Positions 1 to 10,497 of a DNA stretch of 64,000 nt are shown piece by piece. The DNA lies in the NCBI RefSeq assembly GCF_002282855.1, contig NZ_NRIR01000001.1, positions 705,308 to 769,307 of the forward strand. The letters run 5' to 3'. The position numbers and the translations under genes were made by a program. This stretch comes from Paraferrimonas sedimenticola. GTDB lineage: Bacteria > Pseudomonadota > Gammaproteobacteria > Enterobacterales > Shewanellaceae. The notes beneath the pieces were generated by a model. It made no database searches. It saw only the letters and a list, made by a program, of their open reading frames with translations, and was not told the origin of the DNA. Numbering within the stretch: position 1 is the stretch's first letter; each line of letters begins with the position of its first letter.

Positions 1-197
1 TTTAAATAAGAATAAAGGCAACGCAGCAAGCTCGACTTGCCAGCGCCATTCGGGCCAATCACCCCTAACACCTCGCCGCTTTGGTGACCAAAACTGATGT
101 TGTCCAATACTCGACGGCCAGCCACACTCCAGCTCAAATCCTCAACGGACAAACTTTTGCTGGTGTTATTGGCTTTGGTTTGGGCGGGTGCAGTCAT
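1..197 (-). CDS. ABC transporter ATP-binding protein, N-terminal part only (FecE/BtuD-like)
   Basis: The gene runs off the left edge, leaving about 65 residues. The visible part begins MTAPAQTKANN and contains a Walker A motif GPNGAGKSS followed by LLRCLY, typical of ATPases of iron-siderophore, heme and cobalamin importers. An in-frame stop lies seven codons upstream of the ATG, so the start is well bounded, although no clear Shine-Dalgarno sequence is visible. It is divergent from metH. Because MetH needs cobalamin, a BtuD-like vitamin B12 importer is a reasonable inference, but the substrate cannot be read from this fragment. Confidence 0.8.
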   Translation of the reverse strand, partial: MTAPAQTKANNTSKSLSVEDLSWSVAGRRVLDNISFGHQSGEVLGVIGPNGAGKSSLLRCLYSYL

Positions 198-329
198 GCA
201 AGTCGGCGAAAAGATTCAAGATTGTTTGATTATCCTCATGCCCAAGGGCAGGTCAAGCGAGTAGCTTAGTTGAGGCATGAAAGGAATTTGCAAAGCTCTG
301 ATTGCCAGCACTCCCGTTTGCCCTTAATA

Positions 330-359
330 TAGACGTCTATACGTTTAAATGTCTATAAC
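330..359 (+). promoter_or_regulatory. MetJ operator (three tandem met boxes) within the metH promoter
   Basis: Three contiguous 8-base met boxes lie at 331-338 (AGACGTCT, the perfect consensus), 339-346 (ATACGTTT) and 347-354 (AAATGTCT). They fill the gap between a -35-like TAGACG at 330-335 and a -10-like TATAAC at 354-359 (18-base spacer). MetJ bound with S-adenosylmethionine would block polymerase and repress metH. The ABC ATPase gene starts 133 bases away on the other strand and might share this control. Confidence 0.85.
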
Positions 360-409
360 AAAGTTACTACCTTTCGAGCCTGACTCGATGAGTTAAAGGA
401 AAGCCGTAC

Positions 410-3400
410 ATGAGTTCCGCATCTCAAGCCCAACGCCTCACCGCTTTAGAACAAGCGATTGCACAACGCATTTTGATCCTCGATGGCGCCATGGGAACCA
501 TGATCCAGGCTTTGAATTTCGATGAGGACGATTTTCGCGGCGAACGCTTTGCCGATTGGCCTTGTAACCTCAAAGGTAACAACGACTTACTCTCGCTAAC
601 CCAAGGCGATGCCATCTATCATATCCACTGCCAATACCTATTGGCCGGCGCGGATATCATTGAGACCAACAGCTTTAACTCCACCACAGTGGCGATGGCC
701 GACTATGAAATGGAGAGCATCTCGCGCGAAATCAACTTGGTGTCGGCACAACTGGCGCGCAAAGCGGCCGACGATATCGCCGAGCAAACTGGCGTACCTA
801 GATTTGTGGCTGGTGTTTTAGGCCCGACCAACCGCACCTGCTCGATAAGCCCTGACGTTAACGACCCGGGCTATCGCAATATCGACTTCGACACTTTAGT
901 AGAGGCCTACAAAGAGTCTACTCAGGCGTTAATTGAAGGCGGCTCGGATATCATCATGGTGGAAACCATCTTTGATACTCTGAACGCCAAGGCTGCTCTG
1001 TTTGCGGTGGATAGCGTGTTTGAAGAGATGGGCGTGACCCTGCCTATCATGATCTCAGGCACCATTACCGATGCTTCTGGCCGTACCCTTACCGGCCAAA
1101 CCACCGAAGCCTTTTACCACTCGCTGCGCCACGTCAAACCTTTAAGCTTTGGCCTTAACTGTGCCTTAGGCCCGCAAGAGCTGCGTCCTTATGTGCAGGA
1201 GCTCAGCAAAATTAGCGAGTGTGCGGTATCCGCGCACCCGAATGCGGGTCTGCCCAACGAATTCGGCGGTTACGACGAAACCCCAGAGCAAATGGCAGAA
1301 GTGATTGGCCCTTGGGCCGAAGCCGGTATGCTCAATATTGTTGGTGGCTGTTGCGGCACCACACCGGCACACATTACGGCTATCAAAGCGGCGGTGGAAG
1401 TTCACCCGCCGCGCCCACTGCCTAAGTTAGAAGTAGCGTGTCGCCTGTCAGGTCTTGAGCCCTTGACGATTAACTCCGAGTCGCTATTCGTTAACGTGGG
1501 TGAGCGCACTAACGTGACCGGCTCAGCGCGCTTTTTGCGCCTGATTAAAGAAGGCGACTACGAGACTGCACTGCAGGTGGCTCGCCAGCAGGTGGAGAAC
1601 GGCGCCCAGATCATCGACATCAACATGGATGAGGGCATGCTCGATGCCAAAGCGGCCATGGTGCGCTTTTTGAACCTAATTGCCGCTGAGCCTGACATTG
1701 CCCGCGTGCCTATCATGCTCGATAGCTCCAAGTGGGATGTGATGGAAGCAGGCCTTAAGTGCATTCAAGGCAAGGGCGTGGTCAACTCCATCTCGCTAAA
1801 AGAAGGCGAAGAGATTTTCATTGCTCAAGCCAAGCTGATCCGCCGCTACGGCGCAGCGGCTATTGTGATGGCCTTTGACGAGCAAGGTCAGGCGGATACT
1901 GCTGAGCGCAAAATTGAGATTTGTGAGCGTGCCTACAAGGTGCTCACCGAGAAAGCCGGCTTCCCACCGGAAGACATTATCTTTGACCCCAATATTTTTG
2001 CGGTGGCCACAGGTATCGAGGAGCACGATAACTACGCGGTGGACTTCATCGATGCCACCCGTTTTATTAAGCAGAACCTGCCTCACGCCATGATCTCTGG
2101 CGGTGTATCCAACGTGTCCTTCAGTTTCCGCGGTAACAATCCGGTGCGCGAGGCGATTCACGCTGTGTTCTTGTACCACGCCATTCGCGAAGGCATGACC
2201 ATGGGTATTGTGAATGCCGGTCAGCTAGAGATTTATGACGAGATTGAACCGACGCTCAAAGAGCTAGTGGAAGACGTGGTACTCAACCGTCACAGCGATG
2301 CCACCGAGCGCCTGCTGGAAAAAGCCCAGGACTACATAGGTGATGGCAAGCAAGCCAACAAGGGCGAAGACCTGGCCTGGCGCGATTTACCGGTTAACGA
2401 GCGTCTTAGCCACGCGCTAGTGAAAGGCATTACCGATTACATCGAAGAAGACACCGAAGCGGCGCGCCTGCAAGCCAATATTCCACTAGAGGTTATTGAA
2501 GGCCCGCTGATGGATGGCATGAACCACGTCGGCGATTTATTTGGCGCCGGTAAGATGTTCTTGCCGCAAGTAGTGAAGTCTGCCCGCGTGATGAAAAAGG
2601 CAGTGGCCTACTTAAACCCTTTCCTAGAAGCGGAAAAAGTAGCTTCTAAGAGCGCTGGTCGCGTACTCATGCTCACCGTAAAAGGCGATGTGCACGATAT
2701 TGGCAAAAACATTGTTGGCGTGGTGTTGCAGTGTAACGGTTACGAGGTGGTAGACTTGGGCGTGATGGTCACCATCGAAAAGGTCATCGAAGCGGTAAAA
2801 GAGCACGACATAGACGTGATTGGCATGTCGGGACTGATTACCCCATCGCTGGATGAGATGGTGCACAACGTTAAGACCCTGCGCGAAGCGGGTATTGAAC
2901 TGCCAGTGATTATTGGCGGTGCTACCACTTCTAAAATTCACACCGCAGTGAAAATTGACCCGCACTATCCAAGCGGCGCGATATACGTTACCGATGCCTC
3001 GCGCACGGTACCCGTGGTTGCGGCTTTGCTATCTGAGCGCCGTCAGGGCTTTGTGGAAGAGCGCCGCGCTGAGTACTTGGCCCTGCGCGAGAAACGCTTG
3101 GCCCAAGGTAAGCGCAAAAAGTTGGTGAGCATAGAGAAAGCGCGCGAGAACGCTGCGCAACTTGACTGGGACAACTACCAGGCGCCTGTGCCTAAACAGC
3201 TAGGTCATCAGGTCATCAAAGACTACCCGCTTAGCGATTTGATTGAGCGCATCGACTGGACGCCGTTTTTCCGCAGCTGGGAGCTGCACGGCCGCTATCC
3301 GGATATTTTGACCGACAAGGTTGTGGGCGAAGAAGCGCAGAAACTGTACAAGGACGGTCGCGCTATGCTTGAGCGCATCGTCGAAGAGAAGTGGCTCGAA

Positions 3401-4105
3401 GCCGCCGCTGTATTTGGCCTATATCCGGCCAACACGGTCAATCACGACGATATCGAAATATACGCCGATGAAAATCGCGATACACCGACCATGACTTTGC
3501 ATCACTTGCGTCAGCAAATTGAGCGCGCCGGTAACCACAACTTTTGCCTAGCTGACTTTGTCGCACCGAAATCCAGCGGCTGCGCCGACTACATGGGTGC
3601 CTTTGCGGTCACCGCTGGCATCGGCATTGATTCCCACGTTGAAGCTTATGAAGCCGCCGGGGACGACTACAACGCCATTATGCTTAAAGCGCTGGCAGAC
3701 CGTCTGGCCGAAGCCTTGGCAGAACGTCTACACGAGCGCATTCGCAAAGAGTTTTGGGGTTACGCAGCAGATGAGCAGTTAGACAATGAAGCTCTTATCC
3801 GCGAGAAGTACAAAGGCATTCGCCCAGCGCCGGGTTATCCGGCCTGTCCGGATCACACTGAGAAAGGCTTGTTGTGGGAGTTGTTAAAGCCCGATGAGCA
3901 CATAGGTCTGAATATTACCGAGAACTACGCCATGTTCCCAACCGCGGCGGTATCCGGCTGGTATTTTGCCAACCCGAATTCGCGCTACTTTGGCATTACC
4001 AATATCGACAGGGATCAGGTGGAAGACTACGCCAAGCGCAAAGGCATGAGTGTCGCTGAGGCAGAGAAATGGCTGCGGCCTGTGCTGGATTACGACCCAG
4101 ATTAA
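410..4105 (+). CDS. metH: Cobalamin-dependent methionine synthase
   Basis: MetH transfers the methyl group of 5-methyltetrahydrofolate to homocysteine through methylcobalamin in the cytoplasm. At 1231 residues it matches the usual length (about 1227 in E. coli). All modules are intact: the homocysteine domain with zinc ligands Cys251 (GLNCALGP) and Cys314/Cys315 (GGCCGTT); the pterin domain at about 355-615; the B12 cap and Rossmann domain with cobalt ligand His762 in DVHDIGKN; and the C-terminal AdoMet reactivation domain from about 900. The ATG follows an AAAGGA ribosome site. It is transcribed alone from a promoter with met boxes and ends at a strong hairpin terminator. Confidence 0.98.
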   Translation: MSSASQAQRLTALEQAIAQRILILDGAMGTMIQALNFDEDDFRGERFADWPCNLKGNNDLLSLTQGDAIYHIHCQYLLAGADIIETNSFNSTTVAMADYEMESISREINLVSAQLARKAADDIAEQTGVPRFVAGVLGPTNRTCSISPDVNDPGYRNIDFDTLVEAYKESTQALIEGGSDIIMVETIFDTLNAKAALFAVDSVFEEMGVTLPIMISGTITDASGRTLTGQTTEAFYHSLRHVKPLSFGLNCALGPQELRPYVQELSKISECAVSAHPNAGLPNEFGGYDETPEQMAEVIGPWAEAGMLNIVGGCCGTTPAHITAIKAAVEVHPPRPLPKLEVACRLSGLEPLTINSESLFVNVGERTNVTGSARFLRLIKEGDYETALQVARQQVENGAQIIDINMDEGMLDAKAAMVRFLNLIAAEPDIARVPIMLDSSKWDVMEAGLKCIQGKGVVNSISLKEGEEIFIAQAKLIRRYGAAAIVMAFDEQGQADTAERKIEICERAYKVLTEKAGFPPEDIIFDPNIFAVATGIEEHDNYAVDFIDATRFIKQNLPHAMISGGVSNVSFSFRGNNPVREAIHAVFLYHAIREGMTMGIVNAGQLEIYDEIEPTLKELVEDVVLNRHSDATERLLEKAQDYIGDGKQANKGEDLAWRDLPVNERLSHALVKGITDYIEEDTEAARLQANIPLEVIEGPLMDGMNHVGDLFGAGKMFLPQVVKSARVMKKAVAYLNPFLEAEKVASKSAGRVLMLTVKGDVHDIGKNIVGVVLQCNGYEVVDLGVMVTIEKVIEAVKEHDIDVIGMSGLITPSLDEMVHNVKTLREAGIELPVIIGGATTSKIHTAVKIDPHYPSGAIYVTDASRTVPVVAALLSERRQGFVEERRAEYLALREKRLAQGKRKKLVSIEKARENAAQLDWDNYQAPVPKQLGHQVIKDYPLSDLIERIDWTPFFRSWELHGRYPDILTDKVVGEEAQKLYKDGRAMLERIVEEKWLEAAAVFGLYPANTVNHDDIEIYADENRDTPTMTLHHLRQQIERAGNHNFCLADFVAPKSSGCADYMGAFAVTAGIGIDSHVEAYEAAGDDYNAIMLKALADRLAEALAERLHERIRKEFWGYAADEQLDNEALIREKYKGIRPAPGYPACPDHTEKGLLWELLKPDEHIGLNITENYAMFPTAAVSGWYFANPNSRYFGITNIDRDQVEDYAKRKGMSVAEAEKWLRPVLDYDPD

Positions 4106-4131
4106 TTGCCGCTAACCGCTGAAAAACTGAC

Positions 4132-4169
4132 AAAAAAGCCTGCAATCCTAATCGATTGCAGGCTTTTTT
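4132..4169. terminator. Bidirectional rho-independent terminator between metH and the convergent unknown gene
   Basis: A stem with arms AGCCTGCAAT and ATTGCAGGCT is flanked by an A-run on the left and a T-run on the right, so it can stop transcription from both metH and the minus-strand gene that ends at 4172. Confidence 0.9.
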
Positions 4170-4171
4170 GT

Positions 4172-4630
4172 TTACACGTCCGGTATGGTGGCCAAATCTG
4201 TGGCGAGTCGAATCTTTTGTTGCTCGAGATGGTCGCGCAGATTGGCAAACAGCTCTTGCACACTGGCCACCTCGGCGTGTTCGCGAAGCTCTTCATAGAT
4301 ATCGTGCAGTTGTTTGTCCAGCGCCATGGTCATTGATTCCACCAGCGCAGAATCCAGCGTATTCGACTGCTGAAACGCCATGATCGCCTCGGCCTTGCTC
4401 GGGTCTTCTGTATATTGAAAGAAGGTGTTCAACACGCCAATACTAGCCTGCGCCGAGTATTCTTTAATGGCGTTGGCCAACCGCAGCTGGTGTTCGCTTA
4501 GCAATTGAAACAACATGCCATCGCGTCCGTCTTCGCTGGAATCGTGCAGTTCTGAGTATTTTCGGCTTAGCGACAAGTGCAGATCCTGATGACGTTTCAG
4601 CACTTGATGAACTTGTTGGAAATTGGTCAT
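4172..4630 (-). CDS. Conserved-looking all-helical protein of unknown function
   Basis: A 152-residue acidic soluble protein with no signal peptide or membrane segment. Its sequence is strongly helical, with spaced His and Glu residues (DLHLSLSRKYSELHD near residues 17-31, LLSEHQLRLANAIKEY near 43-58) that recall ferritin-like four-helix bundles, but no complete metal-binding motif could be confirmed. I do not recognise the family with confidence. It stands alone between the metH and pyrI terminators. The ATG at 4628-4630 lacks an obvious Shine-Dalgarno sequence. Confidence 0.75.
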   Translation of the reverse strand: MTNFQQVHQVLKRHQDLHLSLSRKYSELHDSSEDGRDGMLFQLLSEHQLRLANAIKEYSAQASIGVLNTFFQYTEDPSKAEAIMAFQQSNTLDSALVESMTMALDKQLHDIYEELREHAEVASVQELFANLRDHLEQQKIRLATDLATIPDV

Positions 4631-4693
4631 ATCGGGTCAGCGCGTTAGGGTTATTTGCTCTAACTATAGGCGGCCTTCACCAAATATGAGAAA

Positions 4694-4716
4694 TAAAGCC
4701 GACGAAAATCGTCGGC
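4694..4716 (-). terminator. Terminator downstream of pyrBI
   Basis: An 8-base-pair stem with arms GCCGACGA and TCGTCGGC and a 3-base loop lies 29 bases past the pyrI stop. On the minus strand it is followed by a short T-rich tail (TTTATTT), so it is a moderate intrinsic terminator. Confidence 0.65.
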
Positions 4717-4744
4717 CTTATGGGATAAAACAAAGGGCTTTCAG

Positions 4745-5203
4745 TTAGTTAATTTCGCTGAACCACTGGGAGCGGAACTCCTTCTCACAGTAGTGACATT
4801 TAAGTCTAAGCACATCGCCTGGCTTAACTTTAAAGTGAGTACTCACTGTAGCCTCGTGCGAGATGCAGTTGTGGTTAGGGCATGCCAACACACCTTCAAT
4901 GGCATCTGGCAGTTCCACTCGAAACTTATCCACTACTTGGTAATCGCGAATCACATTAATAGTGGCGGTTTCGGCAAACAAGGCCAGCTGATTACTCTGC
5001 TCGCGAGTCAGCTCTATTCCTTCGAGTTTAATCAGGTCTTTGCTCGAACCGTCGTGAGTTTTTAGGTTCAGTCCAACCGTCACTCGATGTTGAGTGTTGG
5101 TCAGTTGGAAGAATTGCAAAATGCGAAAACCCATGCCCGCGGGAATGTGGTCGATTACCGTGCCCTGCTCAATGGCTTCAACTTGTAATTTGCGCGCACT
5201 CAT
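4745..5203 (-). CDS. pyrI: Aspartate carbamoyltransferase regulatory subunit
   Basis: PyrI is the allosteric subunit of aspartate transcarbamoylase: it binds CTP/UTP (inhibition) or ATP (activation) and tethers PyrB trimers into the dodecamer. At 152 residues it matches the family (153 in E. coli). The nucleotide-binding N-terminal domain begins with [20 protein letters not shown], and the C-terminal zinc domain keeps all four cysteines as CPNHNC and CHYC. The start overlaps the pyrB stop by four bases (ATGA), so the two are translationally coupled. Confidence 0.97.
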   Translation of the reverse strand: MSARKLQVEAIEQGTVIDHIPAGMGFRILQFFQLTNTQHRVTVGLNLKTHDGSSKDLIKLEGIELTREQSNQLALFAETATINVIRDYQVVDKFRVELPDAIEGVLACPNHNCISHEATVSTHFKVKPGDVLRLKCHYCEKEFRSQWFSEIN

Positions 5204-6129
5204 AGTTCAAGCTCCTCTCGCAGCACCAGACTTAACAGAGCCTGGCGAGCGTACACTCCGTTTTCCGCTTGTTGGAAATAGTAAGCGTGTGGCGTGGCAT
5301 CCACTTCGACGTCAATCTCGTCAACCCTTGGCAGTGGGTGTAGCACCTTGAGATTCGCTTTGGCGTCTTTGAGTGTGTCGTTAGTGATTACGTACTTTGA
5401 CTTGAGGTACTGATACTCGGTTTCGTCAAAACGCTCGCGCTGCACTCGTGTGACATACAGAATATCCAACTCAGACACTATGCTGTCCAAATCGTCCACC
5501 AGAGTGAAGTTGACCGAGCGCTCGCTAAGCTCGCGCAAAATATAGTCTGGCATGGTCAAAGCTTCGGGCGCGACAAAATAGAACTGGCAGTCGAAATGCG
5601 CCATGGCTTGCGCCAAAGAGTGCACGGTGCGGCCGTATTTCAAATCGCCAACAAAGGCCAGTTTTAGCCCGTCCAGCGTCCCCTGGGTCTCAAAGATGGT
5701 GAACAAGTCCAGCAGAGTTTGTGTCGGGTGCTGGTTTGAGCCATCGCCGCCATTAATCACGGGGACTTTAGAGTACTCGCTAGCCAGGCGTGCCGCGCCT
5801 TCTTTAGGGTGACGCATGAAAAAGGCGTCGGAATAGCTGGAGATGACACTAACCGAATCGGCTAAGGTCTCGCCTTTTTGCCCCAAGCTGGTGTTGGCAC
5901 CGTCAGCAAAACCAATCACGCTGCCGCCGAGGCGCTGCACCGCCGTCTCAAACGACAGACGAGTACGAGTCGAGGCCTCAAAGAAGCAACTAGCGACAAC
6001 TTTTCCGGCGAGTAGATTGGGTTGGGGTTGTTGTTTGATGGATTGGGCTCGGGAGACGATCAGTTCCAGTTCTTGGCGACTGAGGTCCGAGATGGAGATA
6101 ATATCCTTCTGGAATAAGGTATTAGTCAT
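5200..6129 (-). CDS. pyrB: Aspartate carbamoyltransferase catalytic subunit
   Basis: PyrB condenses carbamoyl phosphate with aspartate, the first committed step of pyrimidine synthesis. The 309-residue protein has the carbamoyl-phosphate loop STRTR at residues 53-57, the [10 protein letters not shown] motif and the aspartate-site [10 protein letters not shown] motif near the C-terminus. It heads a two-gene operon with pyrI. No pyrL-like leader peptide or hairpin plus T-run could be made out in the short leader, so UTP-sensing attenuation as in E. coli is not evident here. Confidence 0.97.
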   Translation of the reverse strand: MTNTLFQKDIISISDLSRQELELIVSRAQSIKQQPQPNLLAGKVVASCFFEASTRTRLSFETAVQRLGGSVIGFADGANTSLGQKGETLADSVSVISSYSDAFFMRHPKEGAARLASEYSKVPVINGGDGSNQHPTQTLLDLFTIFETQGTLDGLKLAFVGDLKYGRTVHSLAQAMAHFDCQFYFVAPEALTMPDYILRELSERSVNFTLVDDLDSIVSELDILYVTRVQRERFDETEYQYLKSKYVITNDTLKDAKANLKVLHPLPRVDEIDVEVDATPHAYYFQQAENGVYARQALLSLVLREELEL

Positions 6130-6453
6130 GAATTATCTCAATAGATTGTGTGGTCCAAACGGCCGAGCGACTTAAATTTAAGACACCCTTTAATTCGGGG
6201 AGCCAATATAGCATAAAACCAAAGCCAAGGGTGAGTTCGCCGTCAACAAAACTGACACTGACTAAAGCGAACAGATACAAAGACTTAATAAACTCGGTTG
6301 GCGCGGTATATTGCGGCACCGGCCACAGCGCAATTTCTCTCCACCCTCGCCTTACATATCGCCCCCTTTTTGTCAAATCGGTAAGCAACGTGCGAGCGAG
6401 GCTCGCTTTTCATACAATCGCTCTCCATTGTTCCACCACTGCCAAAGAGAGTT
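6130..6453. promoter_or_regulatory. Divergent pyrB / PACE gene promoter region
   Basis: On the minus strand an extended -10 element, TGC followed by TATATT, lies at 6205-6213 and would give pyrB a leader of roughly 70 bases. No -35 match stands out. On the plus strand a TACAAT at 6413-6418 could be the -10 of the PACE gene, preceded by a short GC palindrome (GCGAGCGAGGCTCGC). No RNA gene was recognised in this gap of 324 bases. Confidence 0.45.
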
Positions 6454-6924
6454 ATGAGCCAGCCAGCAAAAGTTATTACGCGAAGCCCTGCCGACCGAGT
6501 ACGTCATAGCGTTCTATTTGAAATAGGAATGCTGTTGTGTGCTGTGCCAATTGGCATGTTGGTGTTCAGTGCTAGCGCCTCGACTATCGGCGCCACCGCG
6601 ATTGTGCTGTCTCTGATTGCCATGGTTTGGAACTATGTTTTTAACCTATTGTTCGACAAGGGCATGGTGGCCTTGTACTCGCACACCAATAAGACCGGTG
6701 CGATACGCATAGTTCACGCCGTGTTGTTCGAACTGGGTTTGTTGTTAGTGACAGTGCCGGTGATCGCTTGGGCGCTGCAAGTTAGCTTGTGGTACGCCTT
6801 TATTGCTGATATTGGTTTTGTGCTGTTCGCGCTGGTATACGCTTACAGCTTTAATTTGGGCTACGACAAATTGTTTCCCATTCCAAACGTCCAGCCGCAA
6901 GCTCAGCCACAAGAGCCAGCCTAA
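6454..6924 (+). CDS. PACE-family multidrug/biocide efflux transporter
   Basis: A 156-residue inner-membrane protein with four hydrophobic helices arranged as two repeated bacterial transmembrane pairs. Each repeat opens with an Arg-x-x-His-x-x-x-Phe-Glu signature (RVRHSVLFEIGML near residue 15 and RIVHAVLFELGLL near residue 86), the hallmark of the AceI/PACE family, proton-coupled exporters of chlorhexidine, acriflavine or short diamines. An AGAGAG ribosome site precedes the ATG. It is a single-gene unit ending in a strong terminator. The natural substrate cannot be inferred. Confidence 0.88.
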   Translation: MSQPAKVITRSPADRVRHSVLFEIGMLLCAVPIGMLVFSASASTIGATAIVLSLIAMVWNYVFNLLFDKGMVALYSHTNKTGAIRIVHAVLFELGLLLVTVPVIAWALQVSLWYAFIADIGFVLFALVYAYSFNLGYDKLFPIPNVQPQAQPQEPA

Positions 6925-6937
6925 AACTCTATTCCAT

Positions 6938-6982
6938 GAAAAACGGGACTCGCTTTTTATAAAAGAGAGTCCCGTTTTTTGT
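6938..6982. terminator. Bidirectional terminator between the PACE and Tricorn genes
   Basis: A stem with arms ACGGGACTC and GAGTCCCGT is bordered by an A-run on the left and six T on the right. It can serve both the plus-strand PACE gene and the minus-strand protease gene that ends at 7000. Confidence 0.88.
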
Positions 6983-6999
6983 TTTAGAGGCGACCAAGC

Positions 7000-9900
7000 T
7001 TAAGGCGTGATGTCCTTGGCTGGCGTATTCACGTCAGGTAGCGGCTCGCCCTGCAGTACAGGCACAGGTGACTGATTGATTTGACCTTGCAGGTATTCAA
7101 TCGCTTTGGCCAACTGAGCGTCGCTGCCGTTAAAGGTCGCCAGAGGTAAGTTGTCCACGTACACGTCTGGCTCAACCCCGTGGCCTTCCACAATCCAACG
7201 ACCGTCAATGGCGTACTGAGTGAACTCGGCTACACGCGCCATGCCGCCATCGGTTAGGCGGTTGCGACCGCTCAACCACACGCCAGCACCAGCAGTGCGC
7301 TGTCCAATTAGCGGTGCCACGCCCAACGCCTTAATACCGGCAGAAAAGGTTTCACCGTCGGAATAGGTCAGCTGGTCGGTCAGCACTACCAAGTGACCTC
7401 GGTAGGCTTGCTGCATATTGGTGTAAGCTTTGTCGCCCGGGTTTTGCCAGAAAGCCCAGGCTTTGCGCATTAGCTTTTCAATCACCCAAGAGTCGATGTT
7501 GCCACCGCGGTTGCGACGTACATCAATGATCAAGCCTTGCTTGTCTAGGTTGGCGTAAAACTCACGCGCAAAAGAGGCAATATCGCTGGAAACCATAGAG
7601 TACAGATGCAAGTAACCGATGCGGCTATCCTGTGCATTCACCTTATCAACATTGCTATACACCCAGTCCTGATACTTAAGCTTGTTGTGCTGCCCAGCCG
7701 ACACTGGAGTGACTATGGTGTCGATGGTGCGACTCGAGCGCTTAAGGGTCAGTTTGACTTGCTGCTTGGCTTGGTTGCGCAGCGCGGCTGTGAGTTCGCC
7801 AAGATCTTTCACCTTGCGACCGTTAACCGCCACAATCACGTCACCGTCTTGAGCATTAACTCCGGCAGCAGCCAGAGGACCCGACATTTCAGGCACCTCA
7901 GGGTCGGTGCGATAAATGCGCTCGATGCGAACCCCTTGGCTGGCGTTGGCTAAGCGAGCACCCAACAACGCACTTTTGGCTGGGTTGGCTAGCTTGTCAA
8001 AATCACCTCCGCGCACTTGCGAGTGCAGAGCATTGAGCTCGCCCATCATCTGCGCGAACAAATCATTGAGCTCGTGACGGTCGGTCAAACGCTCCAGCAA
8101 AGGCTGATACTTGGTTTTGGTGGCTGCCCAATCCAGGCCGCGCATGGTCGGGTCGAATAGCGAATCTCTGTGCTGGATCCAAGCGTCGTGGAACATGGCA
8201 TTCCACTCTTGCTTTGGCTCAAGCATCATCTGCCAAGGTTTGGTATCTAGTTGCGCTTGGCTTAAGTCATCTGGCGCCTTTTCACCGGCAGCTGCAATGA
8301 ATAGCTTCTCGCCGCCGTTGGAGTGACTGCGCCAGAAGATCTGCTCAGCATCGTTAGACACTTCAAAGCTTCGAGCATCTTTGGCAAAAGTCGCTACGGC
8401 TGGCTTTTGCGCGTCGTACTTGAGGTAGGCAATCTCAGGTGCCTGCGCTGGGTTCAGCCCGCGCTTGAGCATATACAAACCGTCTTTGCCCGCTTGCAAC
8501 TGACTGTAGTTACCTGCGGCTACCGGTACTGGCCACAAACGTTGCTTGATGCCATCCCAATCCAAATCATACTCAGCGTCGTCTTCCGGAGTTTTCAACA
8601 GCTCGTTTGGCTTTTGAAATGGATACGGCGCGTCTTTGGTCAAGCCAAATGCATAGATTTGAGTGCGGTTGTCAAACACAGGTCCCATGTTGCGATCGCC
8701 CCATGGGCTGCCAGGCGTGGCCACAAAGGTGCGGTTAGACAACAAGTACAGCCAGTGACCGTCTTGCGAGAAGGTCGGCGCAAACGACTCATACTTTTGC
8801 GAGGTCAGCACCTGAGTTTCGTTCTCTTCCACATCGTATAAAGCCACTGCCGGGCGGTCTTCGCCTTTCATGGTGCGGGTGTAGGCCAAAAAGCGGCTAT
8901 CGCTCGACCAGCTCAAGTCTTGCAGCGGTGAATTGCCATTGGCATTTTCTAGAATTTTGCGGTTCTTAAAGTTTTTGGTATCCATCAAAAACAGGTTGCC
9001 CGCTTTGTCGTCGTGAGCCAGGTAGCGACCGTCTGGCGACAAGCTCAGATTCCAACGGAAGGTATTGGCATCTTTGGTCAACTGTCTGGCCTGCTCGCTG
9101 CCATCGGCGGCGTAGCGCCAAATCTCGTTCTCGCCAGCGGCATCGTTAATCACGTAGACGTAGCGACCGTCTGGGCTTACCTGAGTGTTGCGGCTGCGGC
9201 TATTGGCTGGCGTGGCCAGCTCCACTAATCGCGACTTGTCTTGTTTCACCAGCGCTACCTTGCCGCGACTAGTGACTGCAACGGATTTGCCATCACCGCT
9301 TAAGCTGAAGAGGGAGGCGTACTTCATTGGTTTTTCAACCCAGCGCTGCTGGCGCTCGCCAAAGTCAGAGGCCAGTTCAATGGCTACCGGCGCAGACTTG
9401 CTGTTAGCCAAATCCAACAGGTGAATGTCGGCACCCAATTGGAACACTATCTTGTTGTTGTCCAGTTGTGGCGCGCGTACCTGCCAGTCTTCAAAGTCAG
9501 TGTGCTGGGTCAGGTCGGTACCCTCGATGCTCATCGACCAGATGTTGGCGCTGCCAGAGGCATCCGATAGGAAGTAGATGCGGTCTTGATGCAGCATAGG
9601 GTGTGACAAGCTGCCTTGATGTTGTGGCAGTAATTGCACTGCTTCTTGGTCGGTGCCGATTTGATAGCGCCACAGTTGTCCCATGGCACCACCGCGATAC
9701 AGCTTGGCGTTATCGCCCGTGGTTTGCAGGCCAAAGCGAGTGAACACTAGATAGCGGCCATCGGCGCTAATGCTGCCCTGATTGGCATCCGCCAATGGCA
9801 AATCTTGGGTGACCTTGGTTTGTGGGTCGACGCGACGCAATACCCAGTAATTACTTGGTCCGTTGGCGTTATCTGTGGAGTAAAGCAGTTGGCCTTGGGC

Positions 9901-10254
9901 ATCAAAGCCTTGCAGACGCACACGGCTAGATTCAAAAGTTAAGCGCTCCGGCACGCCGCCGCTTAGTGGCATGCGATACACCTCACTGGCACCTTCGTAG
10001 TTGGCCACATAGGCCACCCACTCACCGTCTGGCGAGATGTGCGCTTGGCGCTCTTCGGCGGGATGAGTGGTCAATCGCTGGCTCATTTGCGAACCCAACT
10101 GAGTTTTCCACAAGTCACCTTCAGCGGTGAATACCAGAGTGTCCTGGTGCAAACTTGGGAAGCGATAATAGCCTTGGGCCGCGCTTGCGCTCGCGCTAAG
10201 CGCCATGGTTGCCGCTGCAACCACGCCGGCCAAAATTCGAACTTTGTGTGCCAT
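7000..10254 (-). CDS. Tricorn-type protease (S41 family) with signal peptide
   Basis: This 1084-residue protein has the full Tricorn layout. A signal peptide (cleavage near ASASA-AQ, residue 25) is followed by about 650 residues of beta-propeller repeats with SPDGRY-like motifs, a PDZ domain around residues 760-850 (GDVIVAVNGRKVKDLGEL), and a C-terminal S41 protease core. The catalytic residues align with the archaeal enzyme: His744 in ALHSQVRGG, Ser965 in TYSDGETF, and a Glu in the EGHGVEPD region. It probably degrades peptides in the periplasm, whereas the archaeal protein is cytosolic. It is monocistronic. Confidence 0.93.
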   Translation of the reverse strand: MAHKVRILAGVVAAATMALSASASAAQGYYRFPSLHQDTLVFTAEGDLWKTQLGSQMSQRLTTHPAEERQAHISPDGEWVAYVANYEGASEVYRMPLSGGVPERLTFESSRVRLQGFDAQGQLLYSTDNANGPSNYWVLRRVDPQTKVTQDLPLADANQGSISADGRYLVFTRFGLQTTGDNAKLYRGGAMGQLWRYQIGTDQEAVQLLPQHQGSLSHPMLHQDRIYFLSDASGSANIWSMSIEGTDLTQHTDFEDWQVRAPQLDNNKIVFQLGADIHLLDLANSKSAPVAIELASDFGERQQRWVEKPMKYASLFSLSGDGKSVAVTSRGKVALVKQDKSRLVELATPANSRSRNTQVSPDGRYVYVINDAAGENEIWRYAADGSEQARQLTKDANTFRWNLSLSPDGRYLAHDDKAGNLFLMDTKNFKNRKILENANGNSPLQDLSWSSDSRFLAYTRTMKGEDRPAVALYDVEENETQVLTSQKYESFAPTFSQDGHWLYLLSNRTFVATPGSPWGDRNMGPVFDNRTQIYAFGLTKDAPYPFQKPNELLKTPEDDAEYDLDWDGIKQRLWPVPVAAGNYSQLQAGKDGLYMLKRGLNPAQAPEIAYLKYDAQKPAVATFAKDARSFEVSNDAEQIFWRSHSNGGEKLFIAAAGEKAPDDLSQAQLDTKPWQMMLEPKQEWNAMFHDAWIQHRDSLFDPTMRGLDWAATKTKYQPLLERLTDRHELNDLFAQMMGELNALHSQVRGGDFDKLANPAKSALLGARLANASQGVRIERIYRTDPEVPEMSGPLAAAGVNAQDGDVIVAVNGRKVKDLGELTAALRNQAKQQVKLTLKRSSRTIDTIVTPVSAGQHNKLKYQDWVYSNVDKVNAQDSRIGYLHLYSMVSSDIASFAREFYANLDKQGLIIDVRRNRGGNIDSWVIEKLMRKAWAFWQNPGDKAYTNMQQAYRGHLVVLTDQLTYSDGETFSAGIKALGVAPLIGQRTAGAGVWLSGRNRLTDGGMARVAEFTQYAIDGRWIVEGHGVEPDVYVDNLPLATFNGSDAQLAKAIEYLQGQINQSPVPVLQGEPLPDVNTPAKDITP

Positions 10255-10497
10255 GCCAATTCCTATGCTTGGGAGGTTTCGAGACGGATGCGATGCACGC
10301 CGCCCTTATTTTGATTATTTGGCAGTTAAAGTAGCAAAGGCGATATTAAATTCCTATGCCTTTTAGCCCGAACAATCACACCTATGACCACCACTAAAGC
10401 TAGTGTCCAAGCCACATCAGCCTTTCCAATACACACAGTCATCTCATTGTTTTTGTAATGAAATATCTCCATCGAAGGAAATTGATGGAGTCAGGTT

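Noticed and set aside
1796..2179. A 127-codon open frame antisense to metH
   Set aside because: It is inside the pterin domain of metH and matches no protein I know.
6122..6388. An 88-codon frame upstream of pyrB as a possible PyrL-like leader peptide
   Set aside because: It overlaps the pyrB start region, lacks a ribosome site, and there is no attenuator hairpin with a T-run before pyrB.
8323..8841. A 172-codon open frame antisense to the Tricorn gene
   Set aside because: It is contained within the protease coding region, with no motif or ribosome site.
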